From positions 62,001 to 126,000 of the forward strand of contig CAWEVI010000029.1 in assembly GCA_963812475.1 (NCBI GenBank): DNA of 64,000 nucleotides. Reading direction: 5' to 3'. A program made the translations under genes and the position numbers. Shown here one piece after another: positions 17,510 through 26,423 of this stretch; position 1 is the first letter of the stretch; the number at the start of each line of letters is the position of its first letter. The stretch comes from JAMXLO01 sp963812475 (GTDB lineage: Bacteria; Pseudomonadota; Alphaproteobacteria; Acetobacterales; Acetobacteraceae). The notes below the pieces were generated by a model, which worked only from the letters and a program-made list of their open reading frames with translations, did no database searches and was not told the origin of the DNA.

Positions 17510-18904
17510 TCAGAATGCCATCCAGGCGAACAGAAACAGGGTGTTGTTGCTGCCGGCATTGCGTCCGAAACCGTCGTAGTTGGTATTGCCGCCGTTGAAC
17601 TGCGTATAGATCACATACTGCACGCCAAGCTTCAGATTGGCCCATGGTGACCACACCGAGTCGGCCTTGCCGAACGGCACCCAATCGGCCTCCAAGGTGA
17701 AGGCGTTGCTGTTCGGCTTGCCATTGGCGCTGCCAACCAGTTCGGCGGGCTGAAACAGCACCGGATTGGCTGGTCCCCAGGTGTTCTGCCAGCCCAGGGT
17801 GAATCCGTAGGTGTTCTGGTACCAATAAGAGGCAGTCAGCCGAATTTGATTGAGACTTGAATTCGCCCCGATGCTCGTGCCGTTGGCGATGTTGAATGCA
17901 GCCGTGGTGCCTTCCAGGTTCTGGCTTTCGTGGGTGAAGATGCTCTCCACTGTCACGATGTGGGTGCCGTCGCCGAGGAATTGGTAACCGGCGTCGATTG
18001 CGTAATCCGAGTAATGGTCCCTGCCATTCGCGCCACTGCTGTCGAAGGTGTCGGTCGTCGGATTGACGTTGGATTGCAGGTACAGCGCGCCGATATGCGC
18101 GGACTGCTGGTTCCAGTTCCATTCATATGCCGCGCGCAGATAGGGCATCACGCCCTGGGTACTGCCGGGGCCGAGGCCGTTGCCGAGCCTGGCCAACGAC
18201 CATGTACTGAGCGTCGTGTAGCCGCCGGCTTCAAGATAGAGGCTGTGGTCGTACCAGGCATAAACCGTGTAGCCGATCGAGTTGCCGGCGAAGCCCCCAT
18301 CCAGAATCGGCGTAGCCGCGGGCGTCGGCGCCAGCCCGGACGAGACAAACGGAAAGCCCCAGGCAAATGTGGAGTTGTACGGGTCCTGCACCGTCGGATT
18401 GTTGTTCACGGTGGTGCCGACCCGCAACTCGCTGTCACCTAGATCGAACGTCGTGGTGTAGGGACGCAGATCGGTGTTATCGAGGTTCACGGCATTGGGG
18501 ATATCGGAATAGGTGAACTGGACGAAGCCGCCGGTATGGTCGCTGACCCTGCCGGCGAGAAAAACGCTGATCTGGTCGAGCGCAAAGTTGTTGTTGTTGG
18601 CATAATGCGGCGTGATCTGATCGTCTGGGACGTTGTTGTTGGTATGGGTGAACAACGTCAGGACCATCGCCGACAATGGTATCGATGCAGCCAACCCTTC
18701 GCCGCCGGATTGCGTATAGCCGCCGATCTTGAATGCGCGGCCCAACGGCGTGAGTTGCGGTCCGTAGCCGCCGATGTGGCAGGCCGTGCACGGTTGTCCG
18801 GTCTGTGAGGCGAAGTTCGGCACTGCGAGAGCAGGGCGACAGAGCAGCAGGAATGCCGCCACCATCAGCATCAGAGTGATCGCCGTCGGTGGCTTGATGG
18901 ACAT
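17510..18904 (-). CDS. Secreted monoheme cytochrome fused to a probable beta-barrel (Cyc2-like)
   Basis: 464 residues. A Sec signal peptide (1-27, ending RPALA) is followed by VPNFASQTGQPCTACH with one heme c site C39-x-x-C42-H43, then QLTPLGRAFKIGGY. The rest is rich in Asn, Gly, Thr and aromatic residues in alternating patterns (for example YTVYAWYDHSLYLEAGGYT, SAHIGALYLQSN), as in a porin-like barrel, and it ends in Phe (LFLFAWMAF). This architecture, the spacing from CxxCH to the FGR/LGR-x-FK-x-GY motif, and the length resemble fused cytochrome-porins of the Cyc2 type, which pass electrons across the outer membrane, best known for Fe(II) oxidation. The role here is inference; homologues occur in organisms not known to oxidise iron. 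A strong GGGGAGGACG ribosome site lies upstream. It stands alone. Confidence 0.75.
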   Translation of the reverse strand: MSIKPPTAITLMLMVAAFLLLCRPALAVPNFASQTGQPCTACHIGGYGPQLTPLGRAFKIGGYTQSGGEGLAASIPLSAMVLTLFTHTNNNVPDDQITPHYANNNNFALDQISVFLAGRVSDHTGGFVQFTYSDIPNAVNLDNTDLRPYTTTFDLGDSELRVGTTVNNNPTVQDPYNSTFAWGFPFVSSGLAPTPAATPILDGGFAGNSIGYTVYAWYDHSLYLEAGGYTTLSTWSLARLGNGLGPGSTQGVMPYLRAAYEWNWNQQSAHIGALYLQSNVNPTTDTFDSSGANGRDHYSDYAIDAGYQFLGDGTHIVTVESIFTHESQNLEGTTAAFNIANGTSIGANSSLNQIRLTASYWYQNTYGFTLGWQNTWGPANPVLFQPAELVGSANGKPNSNAFTLEADWVPFGKADSVWSPWANLKLGVQYVIYTQFNGGNTNYDGFGRNAGSNNTLFLFAWMAF

Positions 18905-19294
18905 TTGAATCGTCCTCCCCGCAGGATCTTCCTTTTGTCAGTTACACTGCCATGGCCAATTTGTCATTGAAATGTTCGATCAAATAGGGGAGGTAAATCT
19001 GACGAAAGCACTTTTTTACGGTTTATTAACGGAATCCTGGAAGACGGATTATTCCAAAAATAGATAAATAGGCGCCAAACTCGTTGATCAGCAGAGAAGC
19101 GAGGAGAAGGATGGCCACTTGGGCCCGGACTGCCACGGACGACAGCTTTGGTATCCGGCCCTGAGGGTGGGGTGGGAATTTGGCTTGGGAACAGGAAGCA
19201 GATCGGCGAGAGCTTTGGAAATGGACCCGCCCACGAGTCTTCAACAGAACGGAATTATCCGCCGTCAGCTCCGGGCAACGTCCAAGGTCGGGTA
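18905..19294. other. AT-richer intergenic region upstream of the cytochrome-barrel gene
   Basis: 390 bases. The stretch from about 18940 to 19080 is markedly more AT-rich than its surroundings and probably holds the promoter of the minus-strand cytochrome gene, though I cannot fix -35/-10 boxes. An imperfect dyad, GGAATCC with GGATTATTCC, lies at 19031-19055. Open frames across this region look like noise. Confidence 0.45.
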
Positions 19295-20068
19295 CTACCG
19301 TCCCACGAAGTTTGGCTTCCGCTTCTCCCTGAAGGCGGCAACGCCCTCGCGGTGATCCTCCGTCTGGTCCAGCTGCGGCTGCACGAACGCCTCATAGTCC
19401 AGGAAATCGTCGTAGCTTGGCCCGCTCGCCATGTGGAACAGCTTCTTCGCCAAGCCGAATGCAAACGTTGGACCACTGGCGAGGTCCATCGCCAGCGCCT
19501 CGGCCTTCGCCATCAGCTCATTGTCCGGCACGACGTAGTTCACCAATCCCAATGTCAGCGCCTCCTGCGCCTCAACGAAGCGCGCGGTGAACACCAGTTC
19601 CTTCGCGCGCGCCAGGCCGATGCGGCGCGTCAGGAACCAGATCGCCCCGCCGTCCGGCGCCAGGCCGATGCGCCGGAATATCTGCGAGAACCGTGCGGTC
19701 TCCGATGCGACGATCAGATCGCAGGCGAGTGCTATGCTCCAGCCGATGCCGACGGTGGGGCCGCGTACGGCGGCGATGACCGGTTTTTCCGTGGCGTGCA
19801 GCGTGCGCAGGAAGTTGTGGCTGCCACCCTGCATCTTCTCGCGTTCGGCACGGAGCCCGCCGCGCTGCATCCGGCCGACATCGGCGCCCGTGCAGAAAGC
19901 GCGGCCCTCGCCGGTGACGATGATGGCGCGAACCTGCTCGTCGAACCGCAGCTTCTGCGCATACTCGCGCAGCTGCTGGCGCATCTCATAGGTCAGCGCA
20001 TTCAGCTTCTCCGGCCGGTTGAGCACGACCTTCGCCACCGGCCCTTCGATGATCAGATCGACCGCCAT
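19295..20068 (-). CDS. Enoyl-CoA hydratase/isomerase family protein
   Basis: 257 residues, crotonase fold. VVLNRPEKLNALT, GRAFCTGADVGRM (first oxyanion-hole strand), VIAAVRGPTVGIGWSIALACDLIVAS (second) and FRRIGLAPDGGAIWFLTRRIG are typical. The second catalytic Glu position of true hydratases is not clear (PDGGAIWFL suggests an isomerase or other crotonase activity). The ATG at 20068 is preferred to upstream codons because the fold starts there. It is divergent from the CoA-transferase gene, so both may serve one acyl-CoA route. Confidence 0.88.
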   Translation of the reverse strand: MAVDLIIEGPVAKVVLNRPEKLNALTYEMRQQLREYAQKLRFDEQVRAIIVTGEGRAFCTGADVGRMQRGGLRAEREKMQGGSHNFLRTLHATEKPVIAAVRGPTVGIGWSIALACDLIVASETARFSQIFRRIGLAPDGGAIWFLTRRIGLARAKELVFTARFVEAQEALTLGLVNYVVPDNELMAKAEALAMDLASGPTFAFGLAKKLFHMASGPSYDDFLDYEAFVQPQLDQTEDHREGVAAFREKRKPNFVGR

Positions 20069-20172
20069 CACCCTCTTCCCTTCCGAACCACGCATCCCAT
20101 CCAAGCGTGTTGACGCCATGCGGGCAAGGCTGCACCGTCACGTCAACTGACAAGATCCAGGGGGAGCCCGGT

Positions 20173-21360
20173 ATGGCGCGTCCGTTCGAAGGCATCCGCA
20201 TCATAGACATCACCCACGTGCTGGCTGGACCATTCGCTGCCTATCAGCTCGGGCTGATGGGTGCCGACGTGATCAAGGTCGAGCACCCCGACGAGCCGGA
20301 TCAGAGCCGCGATTCCGGCAGCGACAACGTGTTGAACCACGCCAACATGGGCACCGGGTTTCTCACCCAGGCGTCCAACAAGCGCGCCATCACGCTCAAT
20401 CTGAAATTCGCGCAGGGACGCGAGATTCTGAAAAAGCTGGTCGCCACGGCCGATGTTCTGGTGGAGAACTATCGTCCCGGCGCCTTCGAGGCATTGGGTT
20501 TGGGTTACGAAGAGCTGCGCAAAATCAACCCGAAGTTGATCTACGCGTCGTTCTCGGCGTTTGGTCAGGGCGGCCCGCGGCGCGAGCAGACGGCCTACGA
20601 CCACGTGATCCAGTCAACCTCCGGGATCATGGCGATGACCGGCACGCCATCGGCCAATCCGATCAAGATCGGGGCACCGGCGATCGACTATGCGACCGGA
20701 ACGATGGGAGCCTTCGCACTGTCCGCGGCATTGTTTCAGCGCGAGCGCACCGGGCAGGGCCAGCGCGTCGATATGGCGATGCTGGATGTTGCAATGATCC
20801 TGATGGCCTCACACGTGACCGGCTACATGCGCAACGGTGCGCATCCCAAGCCGTCGGGCAACCGGACCGGACACGCCACCAGCATGGCCTACCAGACCAG
20901 GGACGGGATCGTGATGCTCGGCGCCTCCAACCTGCGCCAGCAGAAACGGCTATGGACCGTGGTCGAGCACCCCGAGATGATCAAGCGCACCAACGACGAA
21001 CGCCACTCGGATCATGACCGGGAGGAGAAGCTGCTGGCCGAGATCATGCTGACGCGCAGCGCGGCGGAGTGGGAGGAGTATCTTCAGGTGCGCCACGTTC
21101 CGGCGTCACGGGTGCGAACGATGGGCGAGGCGTTGGCCGATCCGCAGATAGCCTCGCGCGGCGTGCTGCATCGGCACGAATCAGCGCCCGGCATCGACGG
21201 TTCGTTCACAGTGCCGGTGGCTGCGTTCAAGTTCGCGCATGACGGGCCGCGTGTAGATCGCCCGCCGCCGATGTTCGGCCAGCACACCGACGAGGTGCTG
21301 GGCGAACTTGGGTACAGTCGGACGGACATCGAGAGGTTCCGGGCGGAGAAGGTGATCTAA
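20173..21360 (+). CDS. CaiB/BaiF-type CoA-transferase
   Basis: 395 residues, family III CoA-transferase. It begins GIRIIDITHVLAGPFAAYQLGLMGADVIKVEHP, has the catalytic Asp in the YDHVIQSTSGIMAMTG region context, NYRPGAFEALGLGYEEL, PKLIYASFSAFGQGGP and a C-terminal PPPMFGQHTDEVLGELGYS. It moves CoA between carboxylic acids without a soluble acyl-CoA intermediate; the substrate cannot be told from sequence. The start at 20173 matches the family N-terminus. It is followed by a palindromic repeat and then an LLM oxidoreductase. Confidence 0.9.
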   Translation: MARPFEGIRIIDITHVLAGPFAAYQLGLMGADVIKVEHPDEPDQSRDSGSDNVLNHANMGTGFLTQASNKRAITLNLKFAQGREILKKLVATADVLVENYRPGAFEALGLGYEELRKINPKLIYASFSAFGQGGPRREQTAYDHVIQSTSGIMAMTGTPSANPIKIGAPAIDYATGTMGAFALSAALFQRERTGQGQRVDMAMLDVAMILMASHVTGYMRNGAHPKPSGNRTGHATSMAYQTRDGIVMLGASNLRQQKRLWTVVEHPEMIKRTNDERHSDHDREEKLLAEIMLTRSAAEWEEYLQVRHVPASRVRTMGEALADPQIASRGVLHRHESAPGIDGSFTVPVAAFKFAHDGPRVDRPPPMFGQHTDEVLGELGYSRTDIERFRAEKVI

Positions 21361-21370
21361 CCCCATTCGT

Positions 21371-21442
21371 GATGGCCGGGCTTACCCGGCCATCCATGGA
21401 CAAGGAGTGGGGGATGGATGGCCGGGTCAAGCCCGGCCATGA
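21371..21442. repeat. Intergenic palindromic repeat pair
   Basis: Two near-identical hairpins, ATGGCCGGGCTTACCCGGCCAT-like at 21372-21393 and ATGGCCGGGTCAAGCCCGGCCAT-like at 21418-21440, separated by about 24 bases. The second is a close match to the hairpin between aroQ and accB, so this is a dispersed family. It sits between the CoA-transferase stop and the LLM gene ribosome site. Confidence 0.8.
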
Positions 21443-21461
21443 CGGAGCAAAGGAGGTGACG

Positions 21462-22325
21462 ATGCAACTCGGTCGACTTGGCGTCTGGTATTCGACGGAC
21501 AAGCTCGGCGGTCCCCAGCAGATCAAGGACTTCGTCGGCACGGTCGAACGTCTCGGCTACGATACGCTGTGGTATCCGGAATCGCGCGGCTACGAATTGC
21601 TGTCAGTCGCCGGTTTCATGCTGGAACACTCAACAAAGCTGAAGTTCGGCAGCTCGATCGCCAGCATCTATGCGCGCGACGCCTTCACGTCGCGACGCGG
21701 CATGCTGTCCCTGCACCAACTCTACGGCGAGCGCTTCATCCTCGGCCTCGGCGTCAGCCACGTGCCGATGGTCGAGGGAATCCGCGGTCACAAATACGAA
21801 AGGCCCGTGCCGGCGATGCGAGCATATCTCGACGGCATCACCAAGGGCGAAGCGGGCGCCGACAACTGGCCGATTGCCATCGCGGCACTTGGTCCACTCA
21901 TGCTCAAGCTATCGGCCGAAAGGACGCGTGGCGCGCTTCCCTACAACACGCCGCCGCAGCACACGGCCGAGGCTGCACGTATCCTGGGACCGGGCAAGTG
22001 GCTGGTGGCCGAACAGAAGGTTACACTTGAAACCGATCCCGCGAAGGCGCGCGCCCTCGGCCGCAAGGAGTTGTCCCGCTACATGGTGCTGGACAATTAT
22101 CGCAACAACTGGCTGCGCATCGGCTTCTCCGAAGCGGAGCTGGCAAATGGCGGCTCCGACCGGTTCATCGATGCGATGGTGCTGTGGGGGACGGCCGACA
22201 AGGTAAAGCAAGGCTTGCGCGCGCATTTCGACGCGGGCGCGACGCATGTCTGCATCCAGCCGGTGCACGAGGACGACAACACGACCGCGCGCGATCGCAT
22301 CCTGACGGAGCTTGCCGATACCTGA
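21462..22325 (+). CDS. LLM-class (luciferase-like) oxidoreductase
   Basis: 287 residues, bacterial luciferase-like TIM barrel. LGVWYSTDKLGG, VERLGYDTLWYPES, the FILGLGVSH segment and the C-terminal WGTADKVKQGLRAHFDAGATHVCIQP are typical of the subfamily annotated as F420-dependent. Whether the cofactor is F420 or FMN cannot be told; no F420 genes are in the window. The start at 21462 has a perfect AGGAGGTGA upstream. Codons upstream lie inside the palindromic repeat and are not part of the protein. Confidence 0.88.
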   Translation: MQLGRLGVWYSTDKLGGPQQIKDFVGTVERLGYDTLWYPESRGYELLSVAGFMLEHSTKLKFGSSIASIYARDAFTSRRGMLSLHQLYGERFILGLGVSHVPMVEGIRGHKYERPVPAMRAYLDGITKGEAGADNWPIAIAALGPLMLKLSAERTRGALPYNTPPQHTAEAARILGPGKWLVAEQKVTLETDPAKARALGRKELSRYMVLDNYRNNWLRIGFSEAELANGGSDRFIDAMVLWGTADKVKQGLRAHFDAGATHVCIQPVHEDDNTTARDRILTELADT

Positions 22326-22377
22326 TCGCAGGCTCTCGACATCCACCCGATCCCGCGACGCTGAGGAGCAATCAGCC

Positions 22378-23643
22378 ATGTTGGCAATTCCGAAAAGCGG
22401 ACCGCTCGCCAGGACCGCGATGGCCTATGTCCTGGCGGGTGGACGCGGCAGCCGGCTCATGGAACTGACCGACCGGCGTGCCAAACCGGCGGTCTACTTC
22501 GGCTGCAAGTCGCGGATCATCGACTTCGCCCTGTCAAATGCACTCAATTCCGGCATCCGTCGCATCGGCGTTGCGACGCAGTACAAGGCGCACAGCCTTA
22601 TTCGCCATCTGCAACGCGGCTGGAACTTCTTCCGGGTCGAACGCAATGAAAGCTTCGACATCCTGCCCGCCAGCCAGCGCGTCTCGGAGACAGAATGGTA
22701 TGCCGGCACGGCCGATGCGGTTTACCAGAACATCGACATCATCGAGGCCTACGGTCCCGAACACATCATCATCCTCGCCGGCGACCATATCTACAAAATG
22801 GACTATGAACCCATGCTGCAGATGCATTACGAGCGCGAGGCCGACGTGACCGTCGGCTGCATCGAGGTGCCGCGCATGGAGGCAACGGCCTTTGGCGTCA
22901 TGCATGTCGATACCGAGGACCGGATCGTCGCGTTCCTGGAGAAACCAAAAGACCCGCCAGGCATGCCGGACAAGCCCGACACGGCGCTCGCCAGCATGGG
23001 CATCTACGTGTTCGCCACCAAGTTCCTGTTCGATGAATTGCGCCGGGATGCCGCCGACCCAAACTCCAGCCGCGATTTCGGCAAGGACCTTATCCCGTAT
23101 CTGGTGAAGCACGGCAAGGCGGTGGCACATCGGTTTCCACAATCCTGCGTGCGATCCGACTTTGAGGCGGAGGCATATTGGCGCGATGTCGGAACGCTCG
23201 ATGCTTATTGGAAAGCGAATATCGATCTGACGGACGTGCTGCCCGCACTCGACCTCTATGACAGCGACTGGCCGATCTGGACCTACGGTGAGGTCACGCC
23301 GCCGGCCAAGTTCGTGCACAACCAGGACGGACGACGCGGCCAGGCGGTCAGTTCTCTGGTCTCCGGTGGATGCATCGTTTCCGGCGCATCGCTCAGCAAT
23401 TCATTGCTGTTTACCGGTGTGCGCGCGCATTCCTATTCCAGCGTCGAGAGCAGTGTCGTGATGCCCTATGTCGACATCGCCAGGTCAGTGCATTTACGCA
23501 ATGTAATCGTCGATCGCGGCGTTCGGATTCCTGCGGGGCTGGTGGTGGGTGAGGATCCGCTGCTGGACGCGCAGCGCTTTCGTCGCACCGAGAACGGCAT
23601 CTGCCTGATCACGCAGCCGATGATCGATCAATTGCAGAAATGA
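22378..23643 (+). CDS. glgC: Glucose-1-phosphate adenylyltransferase
   Basis: 421 residues, full length. It has the pyrophosphorylase loop GGRGSRLMELTDRRAKPAVYFG, RRIGVATQYKAHSLIRHLQRGW, the catalytic AGDHIYKMDYEPML, and a C-terminal left-handed beta-helix. It makes ADP-glucose for glycogen. The ATG at 22378 has GAGGAG upstream. Its stop overlaps the glgA start (ATGA at 23640-23643), so the two are coupled. It is normally activated by fructose bisphosphate or pyruvate, depending on the lineage. Confidence 0.96.
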   Translation: MLAIPKSGPLARTAMAYVLAGGRGSRLMELTDRRAKPAVYFGCKSRIIDFALSNALNSGIRRIGVATQYKAHSLIRHLQRGWNFFRVERNESFDILPASQRVSETEWYAGTADAVYQNIDIIEAYGPEHIIILAGDHIYKMDYEPMLQMHYEREADVTVGCIEVPRMEATAFGVMHVDTEDRIVAFLEKPKDPPGMPDKPDTALASMGIYVFATKFLFDELRRDAADPNSSRDFGKDLIPYLVKHGKAVAHRFPQSCVRSDFEAEAYWRDVGTLDAYWKANIDLTDVLPALDLYDSDWPIWTYGEVTPPAKFVHNQDGRRGQAVSSLVSGGCIVSGASLSNSLLFTGVRAHSYSSVESSVVMPYVDIARSVHLRNVIVDRGVRIPAGLVVGEDPLLDAQRFRRTENGICLITQPMIDQLQK

Positions 23644-25098
23644 CGCCGGTCGGCGTTCTGTCGGTCGTTTCCGAAATATTTCCGCTGATCAAGACCGGTG
23701 GCCTTGCGGATGTCGCGGGCGCGCTGCCAGGCGCGCTTGCCGCTGAAGCTGTGACGGTGCGCTCGCTGGTGCCCGGCTATCCGCGTGTGCTCGCGGCGCT
23801 GGACAGTGGCGTCGCGGTGGCCCGCATGGACGCGTTGTTCGGGGGCGAAGCGCGCATCGTGGCGGCGAAGGCGGCGGGACTGGAACTGTTTGTGCTGGAC
23901 GCGCCGCATCTCTATGCGCGCGCCGGCGATCCCTATCGAGGGCCGGACGGCAGGGACTGGCCGGACAACGCGCTCCGTTTCGCTGCCCTCGCACGCGTGG
24001 GTGCGCTGCTGGGACAGGGGCTCGTGCCGGGTCATCTTCCCGATATCGTGCATGCGCATGACTGGCAGACGGGTCTCGCGCCGGCCTACCTGCATTATGC
24101 CGGCGGCCCTCGGCCTGCGACGGTGATGACGGTGCACAATCTCGCGTTTCAGGGCCAGTTCCCGTCCGGATTGCTGACACAATTGGACCTGCCACCGTAC
24201 GCCTATGCGACCGACGGAGTCGAATATTACAGCAGCATCGGTTATCTGAAGTCTGGGCTGCAGTTCGCCGACCACATCACAACAGTCTCGCCGACCTATG
24301 CGCTGGAAATTCGGTACTCCCTCCGGTGGCATGGGCATGGACGGCTTGCTCCGGGCGCGCGCCAGTGCGCTGTCCGGCATTCTGAATGGCATCGACGAGG
24401 CGGTGTGGGACCCGGCGCATGACCTCCATCTTCCGGCACGGTTCGACATTGGCCGACTGACCGGTCGCGCAACCAACAAATCCGCATTGCAGGCACGGTT
24501 TGAGCTTGAGGCTGATCCCTCGCGGATGGTGTTTGGCGCGATCACCCGGCTGACTGCGCAGAAAGGCACTGATCTGCTGCTTGACGCTTTGCCGGCGCTG
24601 ATCGATGCCGGTGGCCAACTGGTCCTGCTCGGGTCGGGCGACAGCGCGCTCGAGTCACGGCTGACCGCGGCTGCCACGACGCAGCCAGGCAGCGTCGGCG
24701 TGCACCTGGGCTACGACGAGCCGCTCGCGCATCTCATCCAGGGCGGCTGCGATGCATTGCTGGTGCCGTCACGCTTTGAACCGTGCGGTCTCACTCAGCT
24801 CTGCGCAATGCGCTACGGTGCCTTGCCCATCGTCGCCCATGTAGGTGGCCTTTGCGACACGGTGGTCGATGCCAACGAGATGGCGCTCGCGGCCGGCGTT
24901 GCCACGGGCTTCCATTTTGCGCCGGTCGCGGCGGATATGCTGGTCGCGGCAATCGAACGGGCGCTTGCCGTTTGGCGCGCACCCCAGCTGTGGCGCCAAC
25001 TCCAGCGCAACGCGATGCAGACGGACGTCGGCTGGCGCCAGCCGGCCAAACGCTATGCATCGCTCTATCGCGAATTGATCTCCAGACAGCGCAGGTGA
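23640..25098 (+). pseudogene. glgA: Glycogen synthase GlgA, single-base frameshift
   Basis: GT5 glycogen synthase elongating alpha-1,4-glucan from ADP-glucose. The first frame carries IKTGGLADVAGALPGAL (ADP-glucose site), HDWQTGLAPAYL and DHITTVSPTYALEI, then leaves frame at ~24313. The second frame resumes TPSGGMGMDGLLRAR and SGILNGIDEAVWDPAHD, then SRFEPCGLTQLCAMRYGALPIV with the retaining-transferase Glu. Removing one base in CGGTACT at 24312-24317 joins them (EIRTPSGGMGMDG), giving ~485 residues, the normal size. Both halves are well conserved, so sequencing error or a fresh mutation is more likely than old decay. Confidence 0.85.
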
Positions 25099-25106
25099 GA
25101 CGGAGC

Positions 25107-26420
25107 ATGGACATCAGAACCGCGACAGCGGCACAACGCGATCTCGCCGGGACATTGTTCGATCAGTTGCGGCGCGACGGACTTGACGAACCCGGAGTAA
25201 CACGCGATCCGTACGGGCCCGGTGAACAGCGCGCGCATGTCACGGTGACCGCGGCGGCGCAGAAGCTTGGACTGCGCATTGAACACGATGCGGCGGCCAA
25301 TCTCTACATGACCTTGCCGGGGCGCGAGCCCACGGCGAAGCCCATCGTGATCGGTTCGCATCTCGATTCGGTGCCGCATGGCGGGAATTTCGACGGCGCG
25401 GCGGGCGTGGTTGCCGGGCTCGTCGCGGTCGCCGCGCTGCAATCCCTCGGCATCACCCTGGCCTGCGATCTGACCGTGATGGGCATCCGCGCCGAGGAAA
25501 GCATTTGGTTTCAGGTATCATACATCGGCAGCCGAGGTGCACTCGGCACGCTGCCCGATGGTGCGCTTGATGTGCGGCGGATCGACACCGGGCGCACGCT
25601 CGCGGAACACATCGCAGACTGCGGCGGCGATCCTGACGCGCTGCGTGCCGGACGCCGCTTCCTGGATCCCGCACGACTAGGCGCCTACCTGGAACTGCAC
25701 ATAGAGCAGGCGCCCAGTTTGGTTGCGGCCGGTTGCCCAGTCGCGATCTGTACCGGAATTCCTGGCAACTTCCGCTATCCGGATGCGTGGATCGAAGGCA
25801 GCAACGACCATGTTGGCCTGCCGCGCCGGTTCCGCCGCGACGCGGCGATGGCGGGAGCCGAGTTTGCCATGGCACTCGATCATGTTTGGGAAGAGCATGA
25901 TGCGAACGGTGTGCCGATGGCGTGCACGATCGGTCGGTTTCACACCGATAGCGCATCGCACGGGATGACCATTGTCCCTGGCACATTCAATTTCAGCCTC
26001 GATGTCAGGGCGTACGATGAGGCCGTGTTGGCCAATCTCGACCGGCAGGTGGATGCGATCATCGCCGGCATCGAGCAAAGGCGCGGCGTGGTCTTTCATC
26101 GCGGGACAAAGGCGCGCGCGGCGGTGGGACAGGTCGCTCCCGTGATCAAGGCCGGGCTGGAGGCGGGAGCCGTTGAATTGGGTATTCCGGTGCTGCGGCT
26201 CGGCAGCCCGGCGTCGCACGATGCAGCAGCGTTTGGCGCGGCCGGCGTGCCGATGGGGATGATTTTCATACGCAACGAGAACGGCAGCCACAATCCTCGT
26301 GAGGCGATGGCGATAGATGACTTTCTGGCAGGCGCGTCATTGCTGACGTGGTTTCTTGCCCACCACGCCGATACCAGCGCGGCTCCAACGTCATGGCTGG
26401 CGGGACACCCACGTCCTTGA
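25107..26420 (+). CDS. Zn-dependent amidohydrolase (hydantoinase/carbamoylase family, M20)
   Basis: 437 residues. M20-type dinuclear metal site: GSHLDSVPHGGNFDGAAGV (His, Asp ligand and bridging Asp), the AEES segment (catalytic Glu), LELHIEQ (His) and SHDAAAF near the C-terminus. The family includes N-carbamoyl amino acid hydrolases, allantoate amidohydrolase and beta-ureidopropionase. AEESIWF replaces the more common EEGSRF, so substrate preference may differ. The start at 25107 is nine bases after glgA, so it may be co-transcribed with the glycogen genes without a functional link. Confidence 0.87.
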   Translation: MDIRTATAAQRDLAGTLFDQLRRDGLDEPGVTRDPYGPGEQRAHVTVTAAAQKLGLRIEHDAAANLYMTLPGREPTAKPIVIGSHLDSVPHGGNFDGAAGVVAGLVAVAALQSLGITLACDLTVMGIRAEESIWFQVSYIGSRGALGTLPDGALDVRRIDTGRTLAEHIADCGGDPDALRAGRRFLDPARLGAYLELHIEQAPSLVAAGCPVAICTGIPGNFRYPDAWIEGSNDHVGLPRRFRRDAAMAGAEFAMALDHVWEEHDANGVPMACTIGRFHTDSASHGMTIVPGTFNFSLDVRAYDEAVLANLDRQVDAIIAGIEQRRGVVFHRGTKARAAVGQVAPVIKAGLEAGAVELGIPVLRLGSPASHDAAAFGAAGVPMGMIFIRNENGSHNPREAMAIDDFLAGASLLTWFLAHHADTSAAPTSWLAGHPRP

Positions 26421-26423
26421 TGA

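Noticed and set aside
19026..19244. Short hydrophobic minus-strand ORF upstream of the cytochrome gene
   Set aside because: No ribosome site and no family resemblance; probably noise in an AT-richer spacer.
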